DNA from: Halosimplex amylolyticum
Lineage (GTDB): Archaea > Halobacteriota > Halobacteria > Halobacteriales > Haloarculaceae
Length of the DNA: 64,000 nucleotides
Assembly (NCBI RefSeq): GCF_051414035.1
Contig: NZ_JBLKNW010000002.1
Span: 620,001 to 684,000, forward strand
Direction: 5' to 3'
This document shows, piece by piece, positions 18,401 through 26,795 of the stretch. The notes under the pieces are model-generated. The model was not told the DNA's origin. It made no database searches and was given only the letters and a program-made list of their open reading frames with translations. A program made the translations under genes and the position numbers. Positions within the stretch are counted from its first letter, which is position 1, and each line of letters begins with the position of its first letter.

Positions 18401-18686
18401 CGCGCTCGCTGTCGACCGTCTCGCTCCACTGCTCGACCAGCGGCGCCGGCCGCTTGTCCGCGTCGAGGGTCCGGACGGCACCCGCCCTGCCGGCCGCGTT
18501 CGCCGACCCGTTCCCGCGATCCGAGGCCGCGCTCGCATCGGCCGAACCGAGGAGGGTCGACCGCGCGCCGTCGGCACTGTCGACCGTTTCCGGAGCGGCC
18601 GCTGTCGTCGTTCCCGAGACGACGACGGCGCCGACGGTCAGCGACACGACGAGGGCGGCGGCGACCGCCGCGACGGCACGCCGCAT
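15405..18686 (-). CDS. Secreted metzincin-like zinc metalloprotease with PKD domain and C-terminal anchor
   Basis: 1,093 residues. A signal peptide lies at 1-30. Residues about 85-450 carry repeated WD/PQQ-like strands (VVFAGQTRLAWDD, GGFLVTGYTE, GGYVVAGTNAE) suggesting a propeller. An Asp-rich calcium-type repeat follows, then the protease domain with HELGHNLGLRHGG near residue 700, the HExxHxxGxxH zinc motif, and a downstream LSLMNYQYAHN with the Met-turn-like methionine. The C-terminal part has a dockerin/TSP3-like block (DVDGDGVVNVADNC), a PKD domain (about 915-990) and a Ser/Asp-rich linker. It ends in a hydrophobic anchor with PGGFPG and terminal RRKES. Likely cell-surface proteolysis; substrate unknown. 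Confidence 0.85.
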   Translation of the reverse strand: MRRAVAAVAAALVVSLTVGAVVVSGTTTAAAPETVDSADGARSTLLGSADASAASDRGNGSANAAGRAGAVRTLDADKRPAPLVEQWSETVDSERGDVIADVEGTDGGVVFAGQTRLAWDDSPTTQAWVGRVDSLTGDLDWQTAWGDGETTVCPDGGSCSTSYPDDSAVDIAPDGAGGFLVTGYTETLTTRYAERTGKRECRYSIMLMRVSASGGPNVDGAGDCTSWIGGASAGAPGAVGTVVAGQHLAEYRAGDTQPQWTAFQGSGVGFTDVIAVSDGYVAVGHEPNGLGTIAKVGPSGSVEWSRTIGPGSVVLQSVVATDDGDYAFAGWTERGGDLDALVGEATTDGAINWTTTYGGEGYQSGHDLVAVSGGYVVAGTNAETRPAGTIAPPYGDGWLFKVNASGQARWERNFTREDQVGGFGAIAKTDNGFVMAGGVKDSQGIDESTLESRDGWVVRALRCVDTDGDGTTDDDGDGLCDNWEDEGIDVDGDGHVDLNLAGMGADRERKDVFVEVDYMDCGAEGSESCLTPHDHEPTAESLDRIETAFADAPVENPGGGQGIDVHFQVDDAVPEDQMIDFGGSYDMDEFFAIKYGDDRCGTGTNGGHFGTTEDRESENCEKRLEARLLAYHYLLAAHNNSVGALGLAPTPGNDIMSFASGPKADDAVRERARYTHLRDDLEDTTVHEERVWLESVTTMHELGHNLGLRHGGDENRNNKPNYLSLMNYQYAHNYVGRATSLPGIDDGTWARPESDLDFSRERLPALDEESLAENAGLGGPSDERSIFVRNGSSEEVPQRFVIPGAGGIDWNRNDRVAGSVALDVNDDGETTELTGHEDWSNLRYNFRETEWFRQQYEKLSDFAVGWTLRAHLNAGLGSADVDGDGVVNVADNCPLAANADQADGNGDGTGDACTRDTEAPVPQFTAEQVTVDGEPAVRFDGSNSTDPEGRGVIAYVWDFGGETDGYGEAPTHVFSEAGEYTVALTVEDFDGDTATVERSVSVEASADSEADADDGDGDSASGGPSSGDGDAKSAGDPSSNIDSPAGGPAAVGPLSALPGGFPGLALGFGGGVAGVVVLVAALASLGVLRRKES

Positions 18687-18992
18687 TTACCGGCGCTCCC
18701 GTCGCGGTCGGTTCTGCCATCCGCTCCGGTCGACTCGCGGACCGACACCTCGCGAAACTACCCCGACGCCGGTCCGGCGTCCGCCTCGACTCGCCCCGCT
18801 CTCGTGTCCTCCAACCCACACCATTGTCGTCCGCTGATACAGTGTACCTCTACAAAAATTCCGGGGCTCACTGCACTACGCCGGCGAAAATTCTCGGTTG
18901 GCAACGGACCCACACCGTGACTTCTTCGATTACCGAATACTTTCGCCGGACGAGACGGAGCCCGGCCCCACGCTACCTGGCTGTCTCGCGGC

Positions 18993-19865
18993 TCAGAACT
19001 CGGTCGCCGTGTCCTCGTCTTCGTCCCGGTCGAGGATATACCGCTTCAGGTCGTCGGCGGTCACGTCGTGGCCCTGTCGGCCGAAGAAGGCGGCGACGTT
19101 CTCGCAGTCGCGGTCTAAGAACTCCTCGGCGTTGGGGTGGTGGACCGTCACGGCCTGGCCGAGGTCGATGACGTATATCTCGTCGCCGTGGACGATCAGG
19201 TTGTACTCCGAGAGGTCGCCGTGGACGAGGCCGGCGCTGTGGAGGCGTCGCATGTACTCCCGGACGACCTCGTAGGCGGTCTCGGGGTTCTCCAGGTTCA
19301 CTTCGGAGAGGCGCTTGCCGCGGCCTTCCTCGGTGCCCAGGTACTCCATGACGAGGACGTTGCGCTCGACGGCGATGGGTTCGGGGACGAGCACGCCCGC
19401 TTTCCGGGCGCGGTTGAGGTTGGCGAACTCCTTGCGGACCCACGCGAGGACGACCTTCTTCTTGTCGCTGCCGATGCCCTGGAAGCGCGGGTCGCCGTCG
19501 AGATACCCGCGCATGTCGGTGAAGTCCGAAGCGTTGATCCGGTAGACCTTGACCGCGACTTCGGTGTCGTCGTCGCCCAGCGCGGTGTAGACGTTGGCTT
19601 CTTTCCCGGTGGAGATGGGGCCGCCGAAGGCGACGATGTGGTCGTCCTGAACGAGTTTGTAGAGGGCGCCGAATGTGGCGTCGTCGAAGACAGACGCTTC
19701 GACTTTGAACTGCTCGGTGTTCTTGATCCGTTCGCGGAACTGGTTGAAATCCCGGTCTCGCTGGCGGGCGATCTTGTCCGCCTCGGTGTCGTAGACGTCG
19801 ACCTCTTCCCACTCGTCGCCGGGCGCGTCGGCCTCGTCAGTGTCGAGCAGCCGGTACTCCGCCAT
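18993..19865 (-). CDS. rio1: RIO1 atypical serine protein kinase
   Basis: 290 residues. The RIO-specific phosphate loop GGPISTGKEANVY (STGKEA at 85-90), ATP-anchoring K106, catalytic loop HGDLSEYN (D217, N222) and metal-binding IDLGQ (D234) are all present. RIO1 acts in small-subunit ribosome maturation in archaea and eukaryotes. The ATG at 19865 (MAEYRLLDTD) is preferred; the frame extends 15 codons further but with hydrophobic, atypical sequence. It lies directly downstream of eif1A on the same strand, 69 bp apart, a common archaeal pairing of translation genes that suggests a shared transcript. Confidence 0.95.
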   Translation of the reverse strand: MAEYRLLDTDEADAPGDEWEEVDVYDTEADKIARQRDRDFNQFRERIKNTEQFKVEASVFDDATFGALYKLVQDDHIVAFGGPISTGKEANVYTALGDDDTEVAVKVYRINASDFTDMRGYLDGDPRFQGIGSDKKKVVLAWVRKEFANLNRARKAGVLVPEPIAVERNVLVMEYLGTEEGRGKRLSEVNLENPETAYEVVREYMRRLHSAGLVHGDLSEYNLIVHGDEIYVIDLGQAVTVHHPNAEEFLDRDCENVAAFFGRQGHDVTADDLKRYILDRDEDEDTATEF

Positions 19866-19934
19866 CGTCAGCGACTCCACCGAGCGCGCGAGGAGAAATA
19901 GCGTGCGCACTCGGCGGTGATACGGTCCTCCATG

Positions 19935-20222
19935 CTACTCCTGGATGTGTCCCTCCTCGCGCAGCTGGTCGGCCTCCTGTTTCTCGTAGCGCCACGTGAT
20001 GTCGCCCTTCTCGTCCTGCCAGTCCCACGGCTCGACGAGGACGACGTCGTCCTCGCGGATCCAGATGCGTTTCTGCATCTTGCCCGGGATGCGAGCCGTC
20101 CGCGTCGTCCCGTCCATGCAGCGTACTTCGACCCGATTCGCTCCGAGCATCTCCGTGACGACGGCGAACACCTCGTCGTCGTCGGGCATCCGCAGGTCCG
20201 TCCGTCCCTCGTTGTCGCTCAT
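19935..20222 (-). CDS. eif1A: Translation initiation factor aIF-1A
   Basis: 95 residues, normal for archaeal aIF-1A. The OB-fold contains EMLGANRVEVRCMDGTTRTA, IPGKMQKRIWIREDDVVLVE and PWDWQDEKGDI, all strongly conserved. It binds the A-site region of the small ribosomal subunit during initiation. The start is fixed by a TATA element centred 27 nt upstream, implying a leaderless transcript. The downstream neighbour is rio1. Confidence 0.97.
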   Translation of the reverse strand: MSDNEGRTDLRMPDDDEVFAVVTEMLGANRVEVRCMDGTTRTARIPGKMQKRIWIREDDVVLVEPWDWQDEKGDITWRYEKQEADQLREEGHIQE

Positions 20223-20246
20223 ACTCGTTCGTTGTCTCGGGAGACG

Positions 20247-20252
20247 TTTTAA
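20247..20252 (-). promoter_or_regulatory. Probable TATA element of eif1A-rio1
   Basis: TTAAAA on the minus strand, centred 27 nt before the aIF-1A start codon, inside an otherwise GC-rich region. Confidence 0.55.
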
Positions 20253-20364
20253 GTTTTGCAGAATAGTGAAACCAGTCCCGGGGTGGATCGGAGCCAGACC
20301 CGACAGATCCACCGCCGCGCGCGCTGTCAGTGACGGTCCCGACGACTCACTTGCGAGAGCCGCC

Positions 20365-21285
20365 TCATCCGACGAAGAGGTAGACCATCGCGTAGGCGAC
20401 GGTAGCGAGGCTGATGGCCGAAAGCGCGGTCACCACGGCCCGCCACGACCGGAACCGCTCCAGGGAAGGCGGTGAGACGCCGACGACGCCGACCGCGAGG
20501 ACGCTGAAGACGAAGTGATACGAGACGTCGAGCGTCGGCGCGGGGAGCGCCAGGGCGGCGCCGGCGTAGGCCACGCCGAGCACCGCGCGGCGGTCGACGT
20601 GGGCGTGCGGGCGCTCGCCGGAGATGCGGAAGTAGGCGGCCAGCGCCAGCCAGACGGTCGCGAGTTCGACCCCGAAGGCGCCCAGCAGGTGGAGCGTCGG
20701 GTCAGCAGAGAGGACGACGCGCTCGGCGATAACCGTCAGGTCGAAGGGGTACAGGAGCGCCGGCGGTTCGCCGGTGAGCAGGTCGCCGAAAGGGTGGGTG
20801 ACCAGGCCGACGAGCGCGGCGACGCCGACGGACCGGGGGGACACGCCGCGACGACCCGCGGCGACGACCAGCGCGGCGGCGCCGAGGACGAACAGCGCGG
20901 TAACTGCGCCGGCCAGGAGTCCGCTCAGCACGGTCACGGCGGGGATCAGCGCGAGGAGCAATCCCCCGCCAGCGGCTCGGGAGCGAATCCCCGAGCGGGC
21001 GGCGAGGGAGACGGCGAGGGTGGTCACCGCCGCGACGGGGAGCGCGTGGGTGACGCCGCGGTGGACCCGGTTGCCGGCGTCCCAGAAGGATTCGACGGGG
21101 ATGGGACCGGCGCCGGCCGACGGCGCGAGGAGTCCGGCGAGGCCGTAGATGACGTCGACGTCCGGGAGCGTGGCGAAGAGACCGGCCAGCACCGCGACGC
21201 GGAGCGCAGTCGCTCGCGACCACCCGAGCCGGTGAGCACCGAGGGCGGCGACCGCGAAGGCGAGGCAGGCGTGGCCGACGAACAT
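20365..21285 (-). CDS. Membrane-bound metal-dependent hydrolase-like protein (YdjM/DUF457 type)
   Basis: 306 residues, rich in Ala/Leu/Gly helices. The N-terminal MFVGHACLAFAVAALGAHRL, then LFATLPDVDVIYG and HRGVTHALPV, form the His/Asp pattern of the YdjM/LexA-regulated inner-membrane hydrolase family. Family function is poorly defined. A GTG lies one codon upstream of the chosen ATG (21285). Convergent with nothing; the next gene upstream on the same strand is 109 bp away. Confidence 0.8.
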   Translation of the reverse strand: MFVGHACLAFAVAALGAHRLGWSRATALRVAVLAGLFATLPDVDVIYGLAGLLAPSAGAGPIPVESFWDAGNRVHRGVTHALPVAAVTTLAVSLAARSGIRSRAAGGGLLLALIPAVTVLSGLLAGAVTALFVLGAAALVVAAGRRGVSPRSVGVAALVGLVTHPFGDLLTGEPPALLYPFDLTVIAERVVLSADPTLHLLGAFGVELATVWLALAAYFRISGERPHAHVDRRAVLGVAYAGAALALPAPTLDVSYHFVFSVLAVGVVGVSPPSLERFRSWRAVVTALSAISLATVAYAMVYLFVG

Positions 21286-21394
21286 CACTCGCGTTTCGCC
21301 GCGCGCGATGATAAGTGTCTCGCGCCAAACTCTCGCACACTCTTCTCGGGCGGGGGCGGTGGACGGCCCAGCCCTCGCGGACGAACGGCAGCGC

Positions 21395-21718
21395 TCAGTC
21401 GGTCAGCCCGAACACCGAGCGAATCTCCGCCTCGATCTCCTCGACGTAGCGGTCGAGGATGGTCTCGACCTTCTCGTCGTCGGCGGCGAGCACGCCCGAG
21501 AGGCGGTCGGTGGGATCGTCGGGTAGCTCGATCCGAAACTCGCCGTCGCCCTCGTAGAAGGGCTCGCTCTCGGCGAGGATCTGCTGATCGATGGCGTGGA
21601 TCAGCTCCGAGTCGTAGCGGTCGTTCATCGTCTCGAAGGCCTGCTTGTAGGCGCGCTGGAGTTCCGTGAAGTAGTTCGCGTACTTGTCCTCGAACTGCTC
21701 CGGATCGAATTCGGCCAT
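21395..21718 (-). CDS. Conserved haloarchaeal protein of DUF5783 type
   Basis: 107 residues, mostly helical and very acidic, starting MAEFDPEQFEDKYANYFTEL. The sequence resembles a short, widely conserved haloarchaeal family of unknown function (DUF5783, from memory). No signal peptide or membrane segment. The ATG at 21718 is the first in frame. Probably a cytoplasmic helical protein; no role can be assigned. Confidence 0.75.
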   Translation of the reverse strand: MAEFDPEQFEDKYANYFTELQRAYKQAFETMNDRYDSELIHAIDQQILAESEPFYEGDGEFRIELPDDPTDRLSGVLAADDEKVETILDRYVEEIEAEIRSVFGLTD

Positions 21719-21858
21719 TGTCCGAACCGACGACGACCACGGACAAAAAGTCGTCCGTCTCGGGCCGGCGCGGCCCGCTCCCGCCGAGCGCGCCAGTCGG
21801 TCGATCTGCGCGTCTTTCCGTCGAGCGCGTCCACCGGCAGGTGGCTCTCAGGTGCGGT

Positions 21859-22140
21859 TCAGTCCTCGTCGTCGAGCCCGAAGTCGGACGCGTCGACCGG
21901 GATCCGCATCCGATTCTCCGGGAAGGCGAGCAGATAGAGCGCGCCGCCGACGATTCCCGCGAAGACGACGCCCGCGGCGACCGTCGCCGCGACCGTCACC
22001 GGGATCGACTGCCCGTTCGACGCGACGACCGCGATCACGACGCCCAGCAGCACCAGCGACGCCATCACCCCGAAGACGAACCCCGCCCCGAACAGTAGCT
22101 TCCCGTCGTCGGTCAGTGCGTCCGTCGCTCCGGTGTGCAT
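21859..22140 (-). CDS. Small two-helix membrane protein, haloarchaeal
   Basis: 93 residues with two hydrophobic helices (about 18-40 and 47-72) and a short acidic tail ending FGLDDED. Composition is typical of small haloarchaeal membrane proteins of unknown function. The ATG at 22140 is supported by a strong AT element (AAATATTTAA) about 31 nt upstream; a longer in-frame extension crosses that element and is unlikely. Confidence 0.7.
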   Translation of the reverse strand: MHTGATDALTDDGKLLFGAGFVFGVMASLVLLGVVIAVVASNGQSIPVTVAATVAAGVVFAGIVGGALYLLAFPENRMRIPVDASDFGLDDED

Positions 22141-22166
22141 CGTTCTCTCCCGTTGGCTCCTCTCGC

Positions 22167-22177
22167 TTAAATATTTG
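22167..22177 (-). promoter_or_regulatory. Probable TATA element of the small membrane protein gene
   Basis: CAAATATTTAA on the minus strand, about 31 nt before the ATG at 22140, and the most AT-rich short block nearby. Confidence 0.5.
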
Positions 22178-22423
22178 CCACCCGCCGCGCGCCCGACGAT
22201 CCGGCCCACCGATCCCGACGGCGAGGCCCGCGATTCGCTCCTCGGGTCCGATTTCGTATATCCAAATGCGGTTTACGGAGCGGGAACGGGGGTCCGCCGG
22301 AACGTCGACAGCGGCGGCGTAGAATCGCCGAGCGTTCGATATCCGCCGGTTCGCGCTCGACAACCGGCGCTGGTCAGCTGTCTCGTCGCGTCAGAACAGT
22401 ACGACGTCGTGCGGATCGGCCAG

Positions 22424-22651
22424 TCAGTGACGGGTCTGGGCCGGGAGGTACAGCATCGCGTAGGCCGTGAACAACACGCCGCCGACGCCGACGACGACGA
22501 GGTAGGCGATCGGATCGACGGACGTGACGGCGCCGACGACCGAACCGACCACCGAGACGGGGTTCGACGCGTCGATCGAGGAGCCGACGACGAGCACTAG
22601 CGCTGTCGCGACCAGCGCCAGGTCGAAGGCTTCCCGTTCCTCGATTGCCAT
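22424..22651 (-). CDS. Small two-helix membrane protein
   Basis: 75 residues starting MAIEEREAFDLALVATALVL. Two hydrophobic helices (about 9-24 and 46-66) are separated by a short polar loop, and the tail is PAQTRH. The longer frame upstream has Arg/Pro-rich shadow composition, so the ATG at 22651 is chosen. No known domain. It follows an empty stretch and precedes another small membrane protein on the same strand. Confidence 0.6.
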   Translation of the reverse strand: MAIEEREAFDLALVATALVLVVGSSIDASNPVSVVGSVVGAVTSVDPIAYLVVVGVGGVLFTAYAMLYLPAQTRH

Positions 22652-23621
22652 CGTCGGATCACTCGCGGCCGACCCCCATAGTTGCCACGGCCTGCTCACC
22701 GGGCGAACGCCGGTTCCGTTCTGTGGGTCGGCGCCCCCACGTCCGATAGCACGGACCGACACCGGCCACGTCGGGGGTGAGCGGGGGTCGGTCACGCGAG
22801 AGTTCGATCTGCGCGTTTTCACCGGAGGCGCGATGACTTCAGTCGGCGCCCGTCACGTGTGACCACGACCTGGCGCGGTGTCGGGGTGCTCTCGGCCAGC
22901 GACTACGTCACTGTCGAGTAGGCGGTGACGGGCGCCTAACCCGACGCCGCGGAGCGGACCGCCGACCGTGACCGACTCCGTCTCCGGTTCCGTACCACGA
23001 TGGCGACCGAACTTCGAGGTCCGCTCGCGCGCGGCCGCCCGCGGGTGGACTCGATATCGGGTGAATATCGGTGACTGTCCATCTCCCTGTGGTTCCGGGC
23101 AGTTCGACCCCGGTGCGCGACGCGCTCGATCACCTCCGCACGACGGCTTCCTCGCCGACTGCGACCTCGCGGAGGGGCGTCGAAATCGGCCGCGCACGGT
23201 CCGGATCCGCGGTCACGAACTCCATCCAGGCTGGCGAAGTCCGCCTGCCGACGCTCCCGCTCTCGGCCCAGCCGGCCCGACGCGTTCCCGGCTACCCGTC
23301 GTCTCCGACTCGATCCGTAGCGAGACGGCTGGCGTGTGTCCCGCTTTCCGGCCGAACGTGCCATTGCGTCCGGGAGTACGGCCGTCGGGATTGCCTGCTG
23401 AGTCGAACGTATGGCGCTCTGACGACCGATCTACGGTCTACCTGCCGACCATCTCCCAGAGGACATACACCACATGTCGCGATACGAATACCGATACGCT
23501 GGGTTGCCACCACCGTTCTCGACGTGCGCTCGACTGCGTACCCCGCTGCGCCGTCGACACGCGGCTGCGCCGACGGCACGCCGTTGCGCCGTCGAGAACT
23601 TCCTGGTGCTCACGCGAGGGA
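22652..23621. other. Intergenic stretch without convincing genes; contains a 12-bp perfect inverted repeat
   Basis: About 970 bp. Open frames on both strands here are Arg/Ser/Pro-rich and lack the acidic bias of real genes in this genome. The clearest structure is a perfect 12-bp inverted repeat, GGCGCCCGTCAC (22845-22856) and GTGACGGGCGCC (22925-22936), enclosing 68 nt. Near 23540-23600 the phrase TGCGCCGTCGA recurs at short intervals. Confidence 0.5.
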
Positions 23622-24035
23622 TCACTTGACGACAGTGACCGGCACAGGAGACCGATAGACGACGCCGTGTGTCACGTTCTGGTAGAGGAGCCGAAGCAAG
23701 CCGGACCGGCCACAGCGACCGATGACGACGTGATCGGTGTCAGACGACTCGATGTGCGCGACGATCTCCCGAACCGGGCAACCGATCGCGGTCATCGTGG
23801 TGATCGAACCGCCGTGGGCGTCCGCGGTTTCGGTCGCCGTCTCGAACAATTCCTCGACGTGCTTCTGTTCGGTTACCATCACCGGTTCGTGGACGTACAT
23901 TCTGCCGATTCCGTACGTGCCGTTCAGTTGTAACACGTGCAACGCCGTGATCGACGCACCTGGGAACTCGCGAACCGCGTGTTTGACCGTCTCGCGAGCC
24001 GATTCTTGACTGTTGATGGGGACCAGAATCTCCAT
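23622..24035 (-). CDS. Universal stress protein (UspA family)
   Basis: 137 residues from the ATG at 24035. The Usp fold shows MEILVPINSQESARE at the N-terminus and the ATP-binding signature GRCGRSGLLRLLYQNVTHGV (G-x2-G-x9-G) near the C-terminus. Usp proteins bind ATP and act as stress-linked regulators; the target is unknown. An earlier ATG (24062) would add nine residues, but a TATA-like TTTAACTA at 24074-24083 would place transcription start between the two, so the later ATG is preferred. Divergent from the helical membrane protein gene at 24250. Confidence 0.85.
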   Translation of the reverse strand: MEILVPINSQESARETVKHAVREFPGASITALHVLQLNGTYGIGRMYVHEPVMVTEQKHVEELFETATETADAHGGSITTMTAIGCPVREIVAHIESSDTDHVVIGRCGRSGLLRLLYQNVTHGVVYRSPVPVTVVK

Positions 24036-24249
24036 GCGAAGCGGTTGCAACTGTTCGCACATGAAGGAATCTGGTAGTTAAATGGGGATCTAGTATATGC
24101 ACTCCGTCGGATCCGTTCGACCGTTCTGGCGTGTCGATCGCGTCTGAGTCTCAGCTGTACGAGCGGAGAAGCCGACCTTCGAATGCGGACGCTGCCGATT
24201 CGAACGCCGCGGTGATATTTCCGTGTGAGTAGCGTTGCACCCTCAACCG

Positions 24250-24927
24250 ATGGTAATGGAAGCACTGCAAGACGTTGGCATCTTCGCGACCGGTACCGCC
24301 GCTGCTGGATTGCTCGTGCGGTACGGTATTCAGCGGTTTTCCCGACTCGCCGAACAGGGAATCGAACGGTCCTCCGAGGTCGTCGAGCACGGGATCGAAC
24401 GGTCCTCAGCGGCCGTCGAACGGGGAATCGAGCAGTTCTTCGACAAGGAGGTCGCCCGGCACGAGGCCGAAGTGCAAGCCCACGGCGTCGTGTCTTCGCG
24501 ACTCCACGAGGAACGAGCGAGTATAATTATCGAGCTGTACCAGCGATTCGTCCAGTTCGAACGAGACATGCGGGCGCTGAAGACGGGAACGTCGAGTGAC
24601 CCCTCGACCGACCAACTGCTCGAGGCGGCGACGGAGTCCGGCGACGACTTCGCGACGTACTACGTGGAGAACAAGATCTACTTCCCACCCGAGACGTGCG
24701 AGGCCGTAGAGAGTGTCCAGGACGCGATGAACGGCGTCTTCGACGGATTCCGTGTGGGCACCTCTCACGGTGACCGCCCCGAACAGCGAACAGACGTCGA
24801 GAGCTGCCTGGCGGACTGGCGAGACGTGACCGGGGACGAGGTCCCCGAACTCAAGAGCGAACTGGAGACTCACTTCAGAGCGCTTCTGGGGGTCGACCTG
24901 GACGGTGGCCGACTGGACGATAGCTGA
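24250..24927 (+). CDS. Membrane-anchored helical protein, unknown
   Basis: 225 residues from the ATG at 24250 (a second ATG is two codons later). A hydrophobic helix (VGIFATGTAAAGLLVRYGIQ, about 10-29) is followed by an imperfect repeat (EQGIERSSEVVE, EHGIERSSAAVE, ERGIEQFFDKEV) that looks like an amphipathic coiled coil. An acidic helical domain with conserved-looking tryptophan and tyrosines follows (ATYYVENKIYFPPETCEAVE). No family is recognised. It precedes the zinc-hook gene on the same strand by about 20-130 bp depending on that gene's start, and could belong to the same cluster. Confidence 0.65.
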   Translation: MVMEALQDVGIFATGTAAAGLLVRYGIQRFSRLAEQGIERSSEVVEHGIERSSAAVERGIEQFFDKEVARHEAEVQAHGVVSSRLHEERASIIIELYQRFVQFERDMRALKTGTSSDPSTDQLLEAATESGDDFATYYVENKIYFPPETCEAVESVQDAMNGVFDGFRVGTSHGDRPEQRTDVESCLADWRDVTGDEVPELKSELETHFRALLGVDLDGGRLDDS

Positions 24928-25055
24928 CGATTCTGGCGTCGGTCGTCGTGGAGGTGGTGCTCGCGGTGGTCGGAAGCACTGGAAGCGGTTCGCCAGCCCG
25001 AGATACTCGAACCGTCGAATCGCGGGACTCCATCTATTCGGCTAAACTGTCCTTC

Positions 25056-26795
25056 ATGAGAGTGTGGACTTCGATCCTTACCGTGGTCAAAACCAGAATC
25101 GTTCATCTCGGGAGGCGTCAGTGCGAGTCCGCGGTCCGGTGTGACGACTTCGAGCAGGCGCACGGGACGGCAGCCGAACCCGAGAGACGACCATTCGGAG
25201 CGTCGAACGTCACGTTCGGTCGTGGCGACGGCATCGCACGCGTCCGCGACGTTCTCGACGAGTACGACCTCGCGGAGGCAGTCGCGTGGATCGAAGTCGT
25301 CGTCGAAGACGGCGCCATCACGGCGGAGCAGGCGACGCAGCTGGCGAACGATGCAGATGTAGCCGTCGTCGAGACCGATCTTGACCACGTCGACCGCTCC
25401 GTGGACGAGCAGGCCGGACGGTCACTCCCGACTGCACAGAACGCGGTCGAGACTGCCGCACTGCGGAGTTTTCGACAGCGCTCGGGACAGAAGACGGAGC
25501 AGACTGCACAGACCGCGACCGAGCAGGCGCCGGTCGACGAACCGAGAGACGACCCCGAACAAGATGAAGAACACAGACAGCGTATGACGGACGAACGTAC
25601 AGAATTGGCCGACGCGCGCGACAGGATCGATGCCGAGCTGTCGGAACTCGGCGCCGAAATTTGCGACATGCTGGCCAGGATCGACGCGATGGACGAAGAC
25701 GTCGCGGCGGCGGTCACGGAGCGGGACGCGGCAGTGGAAGCGTTCCTGCCCGACGACCAGGTCCCGGAGTCGGTAGACACCGAGACTCGTGGTGCCGTCG
25801 CGTCCCACCTCGATGCGCTCGCGGAGCAACGAGACGTGCGAGCGGAGAAGGTGGAGACGAAGACCGACCGGCTGAAAGCCGAGAACAAGAGGGCTGCGGA
25901 CGCTCGTGACGATATCGACGAGATCCAGGCGGTGATCGACCGGCTCGGCGACCGGATCGACGAGGCCGAATCGAAGGCCGCCGACGCTCGCGAGGAACTG
26001 GACGCCGCCCGGTCCTCGTTCGCGGACGACCTGGCGGCCCTCGCGACGCGATTCGAGCCGTTCGACGTCGAACTCTCTCGGGAGACGCTCGGAGCAGTTG
26101 TCGACGAACGGATCCCGGAGCGCAAGAGCGAGCTGCAGGCGTCGGTCGAGCGTATCAGAGAACGCGTCGCGAGTCTCTCGGCGCGCAAATCCAAACTGGC
26201 GGAGGAGCGCGACAGGCTCAACTCGATCGTCGGTGGGGGAACCTGCCCGACGTGCAACCGGAACGTCGGTTCGGACCGCAACGAGAACGAAGTGGAAGCG
26301 ATCGAGAGCGAACTTCACCAGACCGAACGGCGACTCGGTGCGGCGGAGCAGGAACGCGACGAGGTGATCGCTGGTATCGAGGAACTGGACGACCTTCGGG
26401 ACGAGGCGGTCCGCCTCCGCTCGTTCCGGTCTGAAACCATTGCGGAGGCGACGGGCCGTCTCGAGGACCGCCAGGAGACCGTCGAGGACCTCCAGGCAGA
26501 CCTCGCGGAGGAACGTGCGGAACTGGCCGAGGCGAAAGCGGAGCGCGACGAGGCGGACGCTGCGATGTCGACGCTGGAGATCGAAATCGGTAGCCACGAA
26601 GCCAACATCGACAGATTACGGGAGAAACTCGACGAAGGGAACGCCTGTCTGGAAGCGTTCGACCTCGTCGACGGCCTTCGAGCGCGAGTCGACGAACAGG
26701 TCGACGAACTCTCTGATCTACAGGAAGAGTACGAGGAGATGGAACTGGAACGCGCCTCGCTCGATGGGGAGATCGAGGTCCTCACGGATGAGTGA
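25056..26795 (+). CDS. Rad50-type zinc-hook coiled-coil protein lacking ATPase head domains
   Basis: 579 residues from the ATG at 25056; the frame is open from 24948 and the N-terminal 45 residues are basic, so the start is uncertain. Residues about 175-575 are almost continuous heptad coiled coil. A CPTC motif (CPTCNRNV, about residues 396-399) sits at a break between two coil arms, exactly like the Rad50 zinc hook, which dimerises through one Zn2+. No Walker A, signature or Walker B motif is visible at either end, so this is a hook-and-arms protein without the ABC ATPase. An acidic globular segment precedes the coil (DVLDEYDLAEAVAWIEVVVE). The stop overlaps the next start by eight bases. 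Confidence 0.7.
   Translation: MRVWTSILTVVKTRIVHLGRRQCESAVRCDDFEQAHGTAAEPERRPFGASNVTFGRGDGIARVRDVLDEYDLAEAVAWIEVVVEDGAITAEQATQLANDADVAVVETDLDHVDRSVDEQAGRSLPTAQNAVETAALRSFRQRSGQKTEQTAQTATEQAPVDEPRDDPEQDEEHRQRMTDERTELADARDRIDAELSELGAEICDMLARIDAMDEDVAAAVTERDAAVEAFLPDDQVPESVDTETRGAVASHLDALAEQRDVRAEKVETKTDRLKAENKRAADARDDIDEIQAVIDRLGDRIDEAESKAADAREELDAARSSFADDLAALATRFEPFDVELSRETLGAVVDERIPERKSELQASVERIRERVASLSARKSKLAEERDRLNSIVGGGTCPTCNRNVGSDRNENEVEAIESELHQTERRLGAAEQERDEVIAGIEELDDLRDEAVRLRSFRSETIAEATGRLEDRQETVEDLQADLAEERAELAEAKAERDEADAAMSTLEIEIGSHEANIDRLREKLDEGNACLEAFDLVDGLRARVDEQVDELSDLQEEYEEMELERASLDGEIEVLTDE

Noticed and set aside
22968..23933. 321-residue plus-strand frame in the gene-free stretch
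   Set aside because: Arg/Pro/Ser-rich and overlaps the UspA gene antisense; lacks the acidic bias of haloarchaeal proteins.
24948..25055. Longer N-terminus for the zinc-hook protein
   Set aside because: The added 36 residues are basic/polar and unlike the rest; the ATG at 25056 is kept, though a later start is also possible.
25118..26281. 387-residue Ser/Ala-rich frame antisense to the zinc-hook gene
   Set aside because: Ser/Ala-rich composition is typical of a reverse frame of Asp/Glu/Arg coiled coil. No start signal and no domain.
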